Shown here: positions 9,449-17,890 of the stretch, piece after piece
Position numbering within the stretch: position 1 is the first letter of the stretch
Layout of the letters: every line of letters begins with the position of its first letter
Source: Prevotella jejuni
GTDB taxonomy: Bacteria > Bacteroidota > Bacteroidia > Bacteroidales > Bacteroidaceae
Length of the DNA stretch: 64,000 bases
Direction of reading: 5' to 3'
Assembly: GCF_900187995.1 (NCBI RefSeq)
Contig: NZ_FZNZ01000003.1
Coordinates: 1-64,000 of the forward strand
Notes under the pieces: model-generated
What the model saw: only the letters and a program-made list of their open reading frames with translations
What the model was told of the DNA's origin: nothing
The model's database searches: none
Position numbers and translations under genes: made by a program

Positions 9449-10408
9449 ATGAAAAAAAGTATCTTTAGCGTATGCGTTAGTGCCCTACTCTTATTAGGTT
9501 CCATGCCTGCAATGGCACAGTTCAACATTGGTAAAGCAGCAGGTGGTGCTACGAAAGTGCTAAAAGCAGCCACATTAACAGATGCCGACATGGCAAAGTA
9601 TGTAAAAGAGTATATTGAATGGATGGATGAGCACAACCACGTTTGTGACGCAAATAGTCCTTACACGAAGCGTCTGAATAGACTGACAAAGGGACTGACA
9701 TCGGTTGAAGGCATCCCTTTGAACTTTAAGGTGTACTATGTTATAGACGTTAATGCCTTTGCTTGTCCTGATGGTAGTGTTCGTGTCTTCTCTTCTCTGA
9801 TGGACGCAATGACCGATGATGAGTTGTTAGGTGTTATCGGACATGAGCTTGGACACGTCGCACACAAGGACTCAAAGAAGCGATTCCGCACAGCTTTGCT
9901 TACCTCTGCCTTGAAAGACGGTATCTCTTCAACCAACGGTGTGGCTTCATCTCTTAGCCAGTCACAGCTTGGCGACCTTGGTGAGGCTCTCCTTCAAGCT
10001 AACTATTCACAGAAACAAGAGAGTAAGGCTGACGCCTACGGCTATGATTTCCTCAAGGAGAACGATAAGAACCCATGGGCTATGGCACTTGCATTCGAGC
10101 GTCTCAAGAAATTAGAAGAGGATGCTGGCGTTCAAAAAGATAGTAAATGGCAGCGCATGTTCTCATCTCATCCAGACCTCGACAAACGTATCAAGACTAT
10201 GAGTAAGCGTGCTGAGAGAGATGGATTCACCCGTCCAGAGAACAAGATGCCAGAGAAGATTGTACGTGAAGAGCCTGCACAGACTCAGCAAACAACTGAG
10301 AAGACGGTCAGCAACCGCACTCCAAGAAAGCAAACCGTTGGTAAGCGCCCAGCTGGCAAACGCCCTGTAGGCAAGCGTCCTGCACGTCCTGCACACAGAC
10401 GTAGATAA
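9449..10408 (+). CDS. Secreted M48-family zinc metalloprotease
   Basis: A signal peptide (residues 1-24, cleavage after SMPAMA) precedes an M48 peptidase domain like E. coli LoiP/BepA-type proteases. The zinc motif is GHELGHVAHK (HExxH), and the third ligand is expected in the downstream ESKADAYGYDF. The protein would act in the periplasm on misfolded or outer-membrane proteins; its substrate is unknown. The last 30 residues are very basic with a short repeat (GKRPAGKRPVGKRP), an unusual tail that could bind nucleic acid or anionic glycans. Confidence 0.9.
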   Translation: MKKSIFSVCVSALLLLGSMPAMAQFNIGKAAGGATKVLKAATLTDADMAKYVKEYIEWMDEHNHVCDANSPYTKRLNRLTKGLTSVEGIPLNFKVYYVIDVNAFACPDGSVRVFSSLMDAMTDDELLGVIGHELGHVAHKDSKKRFRTALLTSALKDGISSTNGVASSLSQSQLGDLGEALLQANYSQKQESKADAYGYDFLKENDKNPWAMALAFERLKKLEEDAGVQKDSKWQRMFSSHPDLDKRIKTMSKRAERDGFTRPENKMPEKIVREEPAQTQQTTEKTVSNRTPRKQTVGKRPAGKRPVGKRPARPAHRRR

Positions 10409-10416
10409 TAATTACC

Positions 10417-10513
10417 TGTTTGTTCGTGACTTCCTGTCAACGAACAAACACGAAAAAGAGAGGGTATCAGAAAGCCTGTCGGAAGGACAATGGCATATCT
10501 GATACCCTCTCTT
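10417..10513. terminator. Two hairpins between convergent M48 and ddl genes
   Basis: First stem: TGTTTGTTCG (10417-10426) with CGAACAAACA (10441-10450). Second, stronger stem: 15-bp arms at 10456-10470 and 10499-10513 (AAGAGAGGGTATCAG and its complement), flanked by T-rich sequence on both sides. They probably serve as a bidirectional terminator. Confidence 0.75.
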
Positions 10514-10553
10514 ACTTTATGTTATCTTGAAAGAGATAAACTCTATCCTTTCA

Positions 10554-11549
10554 CTAAAACTGATTCTCAACAATATCGGATAGTACATCCTTGATATCTA
10601 AACCAGCTGCTCGTACCTGTTGAGGGATGAAGCTGGTAGCTGTCATACCAGGAGTAGTATTGATTTCGAGCATGTTGATGACATCATTACCGTCCTTATC
10701 CTTTGAAATGATATAGTCAATACGGATGATACCATTGGCATGAAGGATGTCATAGATGCGACTGGTCTCGGCTGCTACACGCTTAGCTGTCTCCTCAGAC
10801 ATACGGGCTGGGGTGATTTCCTCAACCTGACCGTTATACTTAGCATTGTAGTCAAAGAACTCGTTGCTGGTTACTACCTCCGTAGCAGGGAATACAACAG
10901 ACTTATTCTTAGTCTTATAAACACCCTGAGAGATTTCCATTCCATCCATGAAAGCCTCTATCATCACCTCATCACTCTGCATAAAAGCAACACGAAGAGC
11001 TGGTGCTAACTGGTCGATATTCTTCACCTTTGACACACCAAAGCTACTTCCATCAGAAGAAGGCTTAACGAAGCAAGGCATACCAAGACGCTTTTCTATC
11101 TCTGCCTCATCGTACTCTTCACCACGACGGAGCAAGATGCTGTCTGCTACCTTTATCCCAAAGTTGCGTAGATAGTTATTAAGAACATATTTATCAAAGG
11201 TCAAAGCCTCAACCAACACACCTCCTGTTGAGTAAGGAAGATGGAGAAGGTCGAAATAGCCTTGCATTACCCCGTTCTCACCAGGCTGTCCATGAATTGT
11301 AATATAAGCATAATCAAACTCCGTACGCTTACCGTTCATGACAAAAGAGAAGTCGTTCTTATCGATTGGAGCCAGATTTCCATCAGGCAATTCAACATTC
11401 CAATCGAGACCTCTTACGTCTACTATATATATATTGTAACGCTCCTTATCAAAGAAAGAGTATAACCCTTGTCCTGAACGCATAGATACATCATGCTCTG
11501 ATGAGTCGCCACCACAAACGATAGCAATTGTACGCTTTAATTCTTTCAT
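10554..11549 (-). CDS. ddl: D-alanine--D-alanine ligase
   Basis: Ddl joins two D-alanines for the peptidoglycan precursor. The 331-residue version starting at MKELKRTIAIVCGGDSSEHDVS has the family length and its N-terminal Rossmann-like start. The ATP-grasp core includes FVKPSSDGSSFGVSKV and the metal-binding end NMLEINTTPGMT. The frame is open upstream to an ATG at 11660, but those 37 residues are Asn/Lys-rich low complexity and look like leader sequence. A purine-rich stretch precedes 11549. It is the last gene of the PASTA-rluD-ddl run. Confidence 0.93.
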   Translation of the reverse strand: MKELKRTIAIVCGGDSSEHDVSMRSGQGLYSFFDKERYNIYIVDVRGLDWNVELPDGNLAPIDKNDFSFVMNGKRTEFDYAYITIHGQPGENGVMQGYFDLLHLPYSTGGVLVEALTFDKYVLNNYLRNFGIKVADSILLRRGEEYDEAEIEKRLGMPCFVKPSSDGSSFGVSKVKNIDQLAPALRVAFMQSDEVMIEAFMDGMEISQGVYKTKNKSVVFPATEVVTSNEFFDYNAKYNGQVEEITPARMSEETAKRVAAETSRIYDILHANGIIRIDYIISKDKDGNDVINMLEINTTPGMTATSFIPQQVRAAGLDIKDVLSDIVENQF

Positions 11550-11723
11550 TGTGCCTTTTTTATTTTTATTCCCTCTTTTCCCTTGCTGAGAAGGATATTT
11601 TTTATTCCCTTCGTAGGGCTTATTTGGGTTATTATTATTTCTATCTTTATGAATAGTCAATGGTATGGACGAATTAAAAACCTACTAATAAGCGATTTAC
11701 CCAACCATCAACTCACAATTTCA

Positions 11724-12824
11724 CTACTCGTCAGCTTGTTTGCTTGCTAAGCCTCCAACGTAGCTTCTCCATTTCTCTATCAATGTGGCAAGGTCGTTTG
11801 GAAGTTCACTCGTAAAGTCCATCTGCTCGCCCGTAACGGGATGAACGAATCCTAATGTCCGTGCATGGAGTGCTTGTCGGTCGCAGATAGCAAGACAGTT
11901 ATGGATGAACGCCTTATAAGAACTCGACCGTTGCCCACGCAGAATCTCCGTTCCTCCATAACGCTCGTCCCCGAACAAAGGATGACCAATATGTTTCATG
12001 TGTGCACGAATCTGGTGTGTACGCCCCGTTTCAAGGATACACTCGATAAGTGTTGTATAGCCGAAACGCTCAATGACACGATAATGTGTGACAGCAGACT
12101 TACCGATCTCCGAATCAGGAGGGAATACTGTCATCCGCAATCTATCCTTCGGATCACGCGCAATGTTCCCTTCGATGCGCCCTTCATCATCTGTCAGATT
12201 ACCCCAAACAAGGGCATTATAGCTGCGATGGGTTGTCTTATTAAAGAACTGTTTACCCAAGGCTGTCTTCGCATCAGGCGTCTTTGCAATCACCAAAAGG
12301 CCACTCGTGTCCTTGTCTATTCTATGTACCAACCCAACCTCAGGGTCATTAGGGTCGAAGGAAGGCATATCCCGCAGATGCCAAGCCACTGCGTTGATCA
12401 ATGTACCATGGAAGTTGCCTGCTCCAGGATGTACGACAAGACCTGCCGGCTTGTTTACTACCATCAAGACATTGTCCTCATAGACAATATCTAAGGGTAT
12501 ATCCTCTGCCTCTATCGTATTATCATGCTTTGGACGGTCGAGCATTAAGGTGATAACATCCTCTGGACGCACCTTATAATTACTCTTCACTGGTGCGTTA
12601 TTCACATGGATATACCCAGCATCAGCAGCCTTCTGAATACGGTTACGACTGGAGTGTTGCATCCGTTCAAAGAGGAACTTATCAATACGGACAGGCTCTT
12701 GCCCTTTGTCTACCACGACACGGAAGTGCTCATACAATGTTCCCTCCCCTTCTCCACTGCCTTCAGTAGGAAGGAGATCATCGTTAAGCTCATCGTCAAA
12801 AACAATCTCTTCTTCTGTTGTCAT
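11724..12824 (-). CDS. rluD: RluA/RluD-family 23S rRNA pseudouridine synthase
   Basis: The 366-residue protein has an acidic N-terminal extension, an S4 RNA-binding domain (about residues 42-100, RIDKFLFERMQHSSRNRIQKA) and the pseudouridine synthase domain. The catalytic motif GLVHRIDKDTSGLLVIAKT contains the nucleophilic Asp. RluD modifies helix 69 of 23S rRNA; assignment to RluD rather than a sister enzyme rests on general layout. It starts 6 bp after the PASTA gene. Confidence 0.92.
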   Translation of the reverse strand: MTTEEEIVFDDELNDDLLPTEGSGEGEGTLYEHFRVVVDKGQEPVRIDKFLFERMQHSSRNRIQKAADAGYIHVNNAPVKSNYKVRPEDVITLMLDRPKHDNTIEAEDIPLDIVYEDNVLMVVNKPAGLVVHPGAGNFHGTLINAVAWHLRDMPSFDPNDPEVGLVHRIDKDTSGLLVIAKTPDAKTALGKQFFNKTTHRSYNALVWGNLTDDEGRIEGNIARDPKDRLRMTVFPPDSEIGKSAVTHYRVIERFGYTTLIECILETGRTHQIRAHMKHIGHPLFGDERYGGTEILRGQRSSSYKAFIHNCLAICDRQALHARTLGFVHPVTGEQMDFTSELPNDLATLIEKWRSYVGGLASKQADE

Positions 12825-12830
12825 CGTAAA

Positions 12831-13610
12831 CTACTCTTTTGATCTAACCGAAGATGGGTCGGTAGGTAAGCCCGACTGTGAAGAGGGACCCGAACTATTA
12901 GCGCCCGACCTTCCACGGCTATCTTTTATCTCGTTGCCATTCTCATCAACAGGCACCTCTACATATTCCTCTACCTCATCGTATTTAGGAACCTTCTCCT
13001 CTACTTCCACGTCTTCATACTCAGGCTCATTCAGTCCTGCTGTATCAGAGATTTGACGTGTACCATCACCCACCTGCAAGACAATCACAGCATCAGACGG
13101 AACACGATCGCCTGCTTGTACATGCTTACCATTAACTAAGATGCCATAAATCCAGTCTTTCTCACCTGGGATATATTCTGGTTCACCGACCTTAAAGCCC
13201 ATAGAGAGCAACTGAGCCTGCGCCTCACGAAGCGAGTTATTATCAATAATATCAGGGATGACAAGCGATGGAGCGCTCGCAGCATTAATCGTTACATAAA
13301 TTACATGGGTAGACTTAACGCGCTTACCACCTGCTGGCGATTGTTCAAGAATACAATCAGCAGGAAGCTCCTTCACATATCCTGTATCCGTAACCTCGAT
13401 TGTCAGTCCTACTTTATCCATAATATCCACAGCATCATCATACTGCTTATGAATAACATTCGGCACGACGATAGACTCACCATGGAGTGTATAGTAGTCA
13501 AGCCCAAACCTGACTCCTATCGAGAGTATCAGCACAAGGATGACAATAGCAAGGATATTACCCCAGATATATGTGCTGTTAAATTTGTGGAAGAATTCTC
13601 TTGATGTCAT
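12831..13610 (-). CDS. Membrane-anchored PASTA-domain protein
   Basis: A short cytoplasmic N-terminus and one membrane helix (about residues 17-38, NILAIVILVLILSIGVRFGL) are followed by two to three PASTA repeats (about 46-112 and 114-181, for example VIPDIIDNNSLREAQAQLLSMGFKVGEPEYI). PASTA domains bind peptidoglycan or muropeptides. There is no kinase or transpeptidase domain, so it is a stand-alone wall-binding protein. The C-terminal 75 residues are acidic and then Ser/Gly-rich. It leads the operon with rluD and ddl and has an unusual 250-nt repeat-bearing leader. Confidence 0.88.
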   Translation of the reverse strand: MTSREFFHKFNSTYIWGNILAIVILVLILSIGVRFGLDYYTLHGESIVVPNVIHKQYDDAVDIMDKVGLTIEVTDTGYVKELPADCILEQSPAGGKRVKSTHVIYVTINAASAPSLVIPDIIDNNSLREAQAQLLSMGFKVGEPEYIPGEKDWIYGILVNGKHVQAGDRVPSDAVIVLQVGDGTRQISDTAGLNEPEYEDVEVEEKVPKYDEVEEYVEVPVDENGNEIKDSRGRSGANSSGPSSQSGLPTDPSSVRSKE

Positions 13611-13640
13611 TCAACTTGTCTCTTTTTCTTCTAACTAATC

Positions 13641-13816
13641 AACTCGTAGTATTCTCAAATAACTTGTTTACTCGTTTACTTGTCAACTCGTAGTATTCTC
13701 AAATAACTTGTTTACTCGTTTACTTGTCAACTCGCAGTATTCTCAAATAACTTGTTTATTCGTTTACTTGTCAACTCGCAGTATTCTCAAATAACCTGTT
13801 TACTCGTCAACCTGTC
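13641..13816. repeat. 44-bp tandem repeat, four copies, in the PASTA operon leader
   Basis: Copies start at 13641, 13685, 13729 and 13773, each opening AACTCG and containing TATTCTCAAATAACTTG. The copies differ by only a few bases. The block lies between the promoter at 13868-13899 and the PASTA start codon, so it would be transcribed as 5' leader. Confidence 0.88.
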
Positions 13817-13867
13817 AACTTGTCTACCTACCAACTCACCAACTTGTCAACTCATAATTCTATCTGG

Positions 13868-13899
13868 CAAAGTTAGATAAAAAAACGGAAAGAAGCAAA
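13868..13899 (-). promoter_or_regulatory. Promoter of PASTA-rluD-ddl operon
   Basis: Minus strand -33 TTTG (13896-13899), 20-bp spacer and -7 TAACTTTG (13868-13875). The -33 box lies in the loop of the rpmH terminator hairpin, so the rpmH end and the operon start overlap. Confidence 0.65.
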
Positions 13900-13925
13900 G
13901 AATACTCTCTACTTCTTTCCGTTTT
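13882..13925 (-). terminator. rpmH terminator
   Basis: A 14-bp perfect stem, AAAACGGAAAGAAG (13882-13895) with CTTCTTTCCGTTTT (13912-13925), followed on the minus strand by a run of T's. Confidence 0.8.
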
Positions 13926-13959
13926 CACCTATTTCCTCATCAAGGACAGGCGTACTCAT

Positions 13960-14115
13960 TTACTTTCCGTGATGCTCGTCAGAAACAGTTAACTTCTTAC
14001 GACCCTTGGCACGACGGGCAGCTAATACGCGACGACCGTTCTTTGTTGCCATTCTCTCGCGGAAACCATGCTTGTTGACACGGCGACGATTGTGCGGCTG
14101 AAATGTTCTTTTCAT
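13960..14115 (-). CDS. rpmH: 50S ribosomal protein L34
   Basis: Read directly from the minus strand, this 51-residue ORF begins [20 protein letters not shown] and continues [20 protein letters not shown], the diagnostic L34 sequence. It is very basic, as expected for a large-subunit rRNA-binding protein. The last nine residues (TVSDEHHGK) extend slightly beyond the shortest L34s. It is a single-gene unit with its own -7 box and terminator, not beside dnaA or rnpA as in many bacteria. Confidence 0.97.
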   Translation of the reverse strand: MKRTFQPHNRRRVNKHGFRERMATKNGRRVLAARRAKGRKKLTVSDEHHGK

Positions 14116-14186
14116 TTTCTTATCCTATTTTATTGTTATTATGCAAATTATCAGTACGGCAGGACAAAGCCTGCCATTATGGGTTG

Positions 14187-14194
14187 CAAAATTA
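14187..14194 (-). promoter_or_regulatory. rpmH promoter -7 box
   Basis: The minus strand reads TAATTTTG (TANNTTTG), 72 bp before the rpmH start. Confidence 0.5.
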
Positions 14195-14268
14195 CTTAAT
14201 CTTTTTGAATTAACCAAGAAAACGATGATTTTTACGCCCTTTATTTACGTTTTTTTCTATATTTTCTG

Positions 14269-14276
14269 TAACTTTG
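14269..14276 (+). promoter_or_regulatory. efp promoter -7 box
   Basis: TAACTTTG, 57 bp before the efp start; the -33 region is T-rich without a clear TTTG. Confidence 0.55.
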
Positions 14277-14333
14277 CACCGCATTTACAAGATAACAGCA
14301 TATAAAAAATAACAAATTAGATATTAACAGATT

Positions 14334-14900
14334 ATGATTAATTCACAGGAAATCAAGATCGGAACATGTATCCGTCTCGATGGTAAAATTTGGACTTGCA
14401 TCGACTTCCAGCACCGCAAGCCAGGTAAAGGAAACACTGTTATGATTACCAAACTAAAGAATGTATCAGACGGCCGTGTGCTTGAGCGTACATTCCAGGT
14501 AGGTTTCAAACTTGAAGATGTACGTGTTGAGCGTCGCCCTTACCAGTATCTTTATCAGGATCCAACGGGTTACATCTTCATGAATCAGGAGACTTTCGAA
14601 CAGATTCCTATCCCTAAGCACCAGATTACTGGTTCTGACTACATGAAAGAAGGTGACGTTGTAGAGGTTGTTACAGACACTTCTGACGGCACTATCCTCC
14701 TCGCTGAGATGCCTGTTAAGACTACCTTGACTATCACACACAGCGAGCCAGGCGTTAAGGGTAACACTGCTACAAACGCAACAAAGCCTGCTACGCTTGA
14801 GACAGGTGCTGTTGTTCGTGTTCCTCTCTTCATCAATGAGGGTGAAGTTATCCAGATTGACACTCGCGATGGTAGCTACTTGGGCCGTGTAAACGCCTAA
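14334..14900 (+). CDS. efp: Elongation factor P
   Basis: EF-P rescues ribosomes stalled at proline runs. All three beta-barrel domains are present in 188 residues. The tip loop is HRKPGKGNT, with the lysine that other bacteria modify at residue 32. The C-terminus GEVIQIDTRDGSYLGRVNA is the classic EF-P end. It is a monocistronic unit with its own promoter and terminator; no EpmA-type modifying enzyme is visible in the window. Confidence 0.97.
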   Translation: MINSQEIKIGTCIRLDGKIWTCIDFQHRKPGKGNTVMITKLKNVSDGRVLERTFQVGFKLEDVRVERRPYQYLYQDPTGYIFMNQETFEQIPIPKHQITGSDYMKEGDVVEVVTDTSDGTILLAEMPVKTTLTITHSEPGVKGNTATNATKPATLETGAVVRVPLFINEGEVIQIDTRDGSYLGRVNA

Positions 14901-14945
14901 GTCTTGCCTGTCGGAAGACAGATATTATCATCAAATAGCATATAG

Positions 14946-14985
14946 AATAGGATATGTCAGACGCCTGGCATATCCTATTTTTTTT
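14946..14985 (+). terminator. efp terminator
   Basis: AATAGGATATG (14946-14956) pairs with CATATCCTATT (14969-14979) and is followed by a run of T's. Confidence 0.85.
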
Positions 14986-14994
14986 GCTTCCTTC

Positions 14995-15275
14995 ATTCCT
15001 TAAAAGCCTATCACTAAATCTAACTCCTTACTTTCCTCAATTCTTAACGATAGAATACTGTAACCTATTTCTTGCTTTCCTCATTCCTTAAAAACCTATC
15101 ACTAAATCTTATTCCTCACTTTCCCCAATTCTTGGCGATAGAATACTGTAACCGATTTCTTGCTATCCTCATTCCTTAAAAGCCTATCACTAAATCTTAT
15201 TCCTCACTTTCCACAATTCTTGACGATAGAATACTGTAACCGATTTCTTGCTTTCCTCATTCCTTAAAAGCTTAT
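14995..15275. repeat. 88-bp tandem repeat, three copies plus a partial
   Basis: ATTCCTTA starts copies at 14995, 15083, 15171 and 15259 (the last truncated), exactly 88 bp apart. Each 88-bp unit is made of two diverged 44-bp halves, both beginning with an ATTCTTA-like stretch and ending CTTTCCTC. It follows the efp terminator in the 1-kb gap before folP. No coding function is apparent. Confidence 0.88.
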
Positions 15276-15390
15276 TATAGGATAAGAGAAAAGAGTATAA
15301 CGGCCCATTCGCAAGGCTCAACCCATCATTTGATTACACCTTTCTACCATCTTCACAACTCGTTCTACAGTAGGAGAAAAGTTCCACCTC

Positions 15391-15480
15391 CAAATTATTT
15401 TCACGACAGGAAAGATTTATTTTCATGAAGAAAAATATTTTTTTTCATGACAAGAAATATTTTTTTCATGAAAATAATTC
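15391..15480. repeat. TCATGA/AATATT palindromic element, copy 1
   Basis: Four TCATGA-type cores (first is TCACGA) begin at 15401, 15423, 15445 and 15466, spaced 22, 22 and 21 bp, with AATATT-type cores halfway. The right end is AATAATTC; the left end is degenerate (CAAATTATT). It lies between two tandem-repeat arrays upstream of folP. Confidence 0.88.
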
Positions 15481-15594
15481 GAGACCTAACGCCACTCTAC
15501 CTTCATCTTATCCTTTTTATTAAGTTCTAAAAACCTCATTCTACCATACAAATAACGTCACTTTTCCACATCACCAACTCCCCCACCTCCCTGT

Positions 15595-15861
15595 TATCAT
15601 GCCTTATAACGTCCCCAACTACCCTATTACCCTGTCTCAAACATCTCCTGTCCACTCTGTTACCATGTCTTAAAACCACCCCACTCTACCCTGTTACCCT
15701 GTCTTAAACATCCTCTGTCTACTCTGTTACCATGTCTCAAAACCTCCCCACTCTACCCTGTTACCCTGTCTTTAACATACCCCGTCTACTCTGTTACCAT
15801 GTCTTAAAACCACCCCACTCTACCCTGTTACCCTGTCTTAAACATACCCTGTCTACTCCAC
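15595..15861. repeat. 66/67-bp tandem repeat, four copies
   Basis: TAYCATG landmarks begin at 15595, 15661, 15728 and 15795. Each unit contains two related halves of 33-34 bp (TGTTACCATGTCTTAAAAC... and TGTTACCCTGTCTTAAACA...). The pyrimidine-rich array ends about 40 bp before the folP -7 boxes. The remaining 15276-15390 and 15481-15594 show no feature. Confidence 0.85.
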
Positions 15862-15898
15862 TAAGTTATTTTTTTCAATTCAAAATTCCCATATATGC

Positions 15899-15917
15899 TA
15901 CTTTTGCATTACCTTTG
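15899..15917 (+). promoter_or_regulatory. folP promoter, two overlapping -7 boxes
   Basis: TACTTTTG (15899-15906) and TACCTTTG (15910-15917) both match TANNTTTG. The folP ATG is at 15923, so the transcript would be leaderless or nearly so. Confidence 0.5.
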
Positions 15918-15922
15918 CGGAT

Positions 15923-16765
15923 ATGGAGAATATGAACCTTGGGGCAGACGTAAAGCCCACTAATTACACCATCAACGTACGAGGGCAGCTCATCGACTTG
16001 AGTCATCCACTCGTCATGGGTATCATGAATGTAACACCCGACTCTTTCTTTGCTGGCAGTCGGGTACAGACAGAGGAAGCTATCCGCCAACGTGCACACC
16101 AGATAATGGCTGAGGGAGCAAAGATTATTGACGTCGGTGCATGCTCAACACGCCCTGGCGGCGAGGTTGTCAGTGCTGATGAAGAGATGCGTCGACTGGC
16201 TTTTGCACTCCCCATCATACGAGATGCCGAGCCAGATGCTATCCTTTCTATCGATACCTTCCGTGCGTCAATAGCCAAACGAACGATAGAAGAGTTTGGT
16301 GCCGACATCATTAATGATGTTGAAGAAGGCAAAGATCCAAACATGTTCCCTTCTGTCGCCGAATTAGGTGCACCTTATATATTAATGTCTACGGCAGCCA
16401 ATCTGCACGACATGCTCATCGACTTCTCACGTGAAGTGCAAGAACTACGTGCTTTAGGACAGAAAGACATCATCCTCGACCCAGGCTTTGGCTTTGGAAA
16501 AGGGGCCGTTGACGGTAACTACACACTACTGAGCGTGATGGAGCGACTGCAGGTAATGGAACTACCTATACTCGTTGGCATTAGTCGTAAGCGTATGATT
16601 CATCAGCTCTTAGGCATAACAGCCGCAGAGAGTCTTAACGGTACAACCGTTCTGAACACTATCTCCCTCATGAAAGGAGCCAATATTCTTCGTGTTCACG
16701 ACGTTCGTCCTGCCGTTGAAGCAGTGAGAATCGTTGAGGCAATGCGCCAGAATGCCGAGCAGTAA
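15923..16765 (+). CDS. folP: Dihydropteroate synthase
   Basis: FolP condenses p-aminobenzoate with dihydropterin pyrophosphate in folate synthesis and is the sulfonamide target. The TIM-barrel signatures are clear: VMGIMNVTPDSFFAGSR, the pterin-site block IIDVGACSTRPGG, ILDPGFGFGKG and the C-terminal RVHDVRPAVEAVRI. Length (280) is typical. An in-frame ATG three codons downstream (15932) is an alternative start. cdaA follows after about 120 bp on the same strand. Confidence 0.96.
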   Translation: MENMNLGADVKPTNYTINVRGQLIDLSHPLVMGIMNVTPDSFFAGSRVQTEEAIRQRAHQIMAEGAKIIDVGACSTRPGGEVVSADEEMRRLAFALPIIRDAEPDAILSIDTFRASIAKRTIEEFGADIINDVEEGKDPNMFPSVAELGAPYILMSTAANLHDMLIDFSREVQELRALGQKDIILDPGFGFGKGAVDGNYTLLSVMERLQVMELPILVGISRKRMIHQLLGITAAESLNGTTVLNTISLMKGANILRVHDVRPAVEAVRIVEAMRQNAEQ

Positions 16766-16872
16766 GCTCGATTTTACACATTAATTATAACCCAACAGAT
16801 AACCCATACTTCACCCACTATCAGCTATCCTCTGCCCTACATGGTCAGAGACGATGGTAAAAAGACGGGGAG

Positions 16873-16880
16873 TAGTTTTG
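16873..16880 (+). promoter_or_regulatory. Possible cdaA promoter -7 box
   Basis: TAGTTTTG matches TANNTTTG and ends 5 bp before the preferred cdaA ATG at 16886, which would make a leaderless message. Cotranscription with folP is the alternative. Confidence 0.35.
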
Positions 16881-16885
16881 TAATT

Positions 16886-17662
16886 ATGTTTTTTCCATTT
16901 GGTATAAAGGATGTAATCGACATCGTGCTGGTAGCATTGATGCTCTACTATAGTTACCGATTGATGAAAGAGTCGCGTTCGCTGAACGTCTTTATCGGTA
17001 TCATGGTATTCATTATCGTGTGGCTCATTGTCAGTCAAGTGTTAGAGATGCGCTTATTAGGTAGTATCTTAGACAAGCTCGTTTCGGTGGGAGTCATCGG
17101 TCTTATCGTTCTGTTCCAAGAAGATATACGTCACTTCCTCTATAGCCTTGGCGCACACCGAAAGGTGAATAACATCATGAAACTATTCACAAGAAAAGGC
17201 AATAAAGGCGAGGTAGACAAAGAGACCATTATGCCTATCGTCATGGCCTGTATGAGTATGAGTCGTGGAAAGGTTGGTGCACTGATTGTCATAGAGCGTG
17301 GTGTGATGTTGGAAGACATCGTTGAGACTGGTGACCTGATTGATGCTCGTATCGACCAACGCCTAATAGAGAACATCTTCTTTAAGAACTCACCCCTTCA
17401 TGACGGTGCGATGGTGATTTCAAAACGCCGTATCAAAGCAGCAGGTTGCATCCTTCCTGTAAGTCATAAGCAGGATATTCCAAAGGAACTTGGCCTTCGC
17501 CATCGTGCAGCCATGGGTATCTCGCAAGACTCAGACGCCTTGGCTATCATCGTATCAGAGGAGACGGGCCGCATTAGTGTTGCCATGCACGGTGAGTTCC
17601 AACTACGTCTTTCAGCCGAGCAGTTGGAGAGTATCCTCACAAAAGAGATTGTCACTGTGTGA
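16886..17662 (+). CDS. cdaA: Diadenylate cyclase CdaA (c-di-AMP synthase)
   Basis: Three N-terminal membrane helices (MFFPFGIKDVIDIVLVALML and following) precede a DAC catalytic domain. Its conserved blocks are SPLHDGAMVI (DGA motif) and GLRHRAAMGISQDSDALAIIVSEETG (RHR motif). It joins two ATP into the second messenger c-di-AMP, which in other bacteria controls potassium uptake and wall turgor. The start at 16886 matches the usual MFF... N-terminus; an upstream in-frame ATG at 16841 would add 15 unlike residues. No CdaR or GlmM partner adjoins it. Confidence 0.93.
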   Translation: MFFPFGIKDVIDIVLVALMLYYSYRLMKESRSLNVFIGIMVFIIVWLIVSQVLEMRLLGSILDKLVSVGVIGLIVLFQEDIRHFLYSLGAHRKVNNIMKLFTRKGNKGEVDKETIMPIVMACMSMSRGKVGALIVIERGVMLEDIVETGDLIDARIDQRLIENIFFKNSPLHDGAMVISKRRIKAAGCILPVSHKQDIPKELGLRHRAAMGISQDSDALAIIVSEETGRISVAMHGEFQLRLSAEQLESILTKEIVTV

Positions 17663-17890
17663 TGGGTGTTGGGTGTTGGGTGGTAGGTGTTGATGAATAG
17701 CGATGAATGATAGGTGTTGGGGGATGAGTGGTAGATGTTGGGGGATGAGTGGTAGATGTTGATGAATACTTATAAAGGGTGTTGGATAAAATGTAAATCA
17801 GCAACCAACATTCAACACTCAACACCCATCAACCAATATCACCATTCATCAACACCTAACATTCAACACCTATCACCCATGACTCAACAC
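17663..17890. repeat. GATGGGTGTTGGG-type low-complexity repeat between convergent genes
   Basis: The left part is purine/T-rich short repeats (GGTGTTGGG, GATGAGTGGTAGATGTTG); the right part is its rough complement (CAACACCCATCAACC). The whole gap can fold into a long imperfect hairpin and may end both convergent transcripts. Related low-complexity DNA occurs at 28660-28820, 31441-31655 and 60301-60434. Confidence 0.6.

Noticed and set aside
11550..11660. N-terminal extension of ddl
   Set aside because: Asn/Lys-rich low complexity that does not fit the ligase family; the start at 11549 fits family length.
13641..15861. Possible CRISPR arrays in the repeat-rich gaps
   Set aside because: Units abut directly with no unique spacers and no cas genes are in the window; they are tandem repeats.
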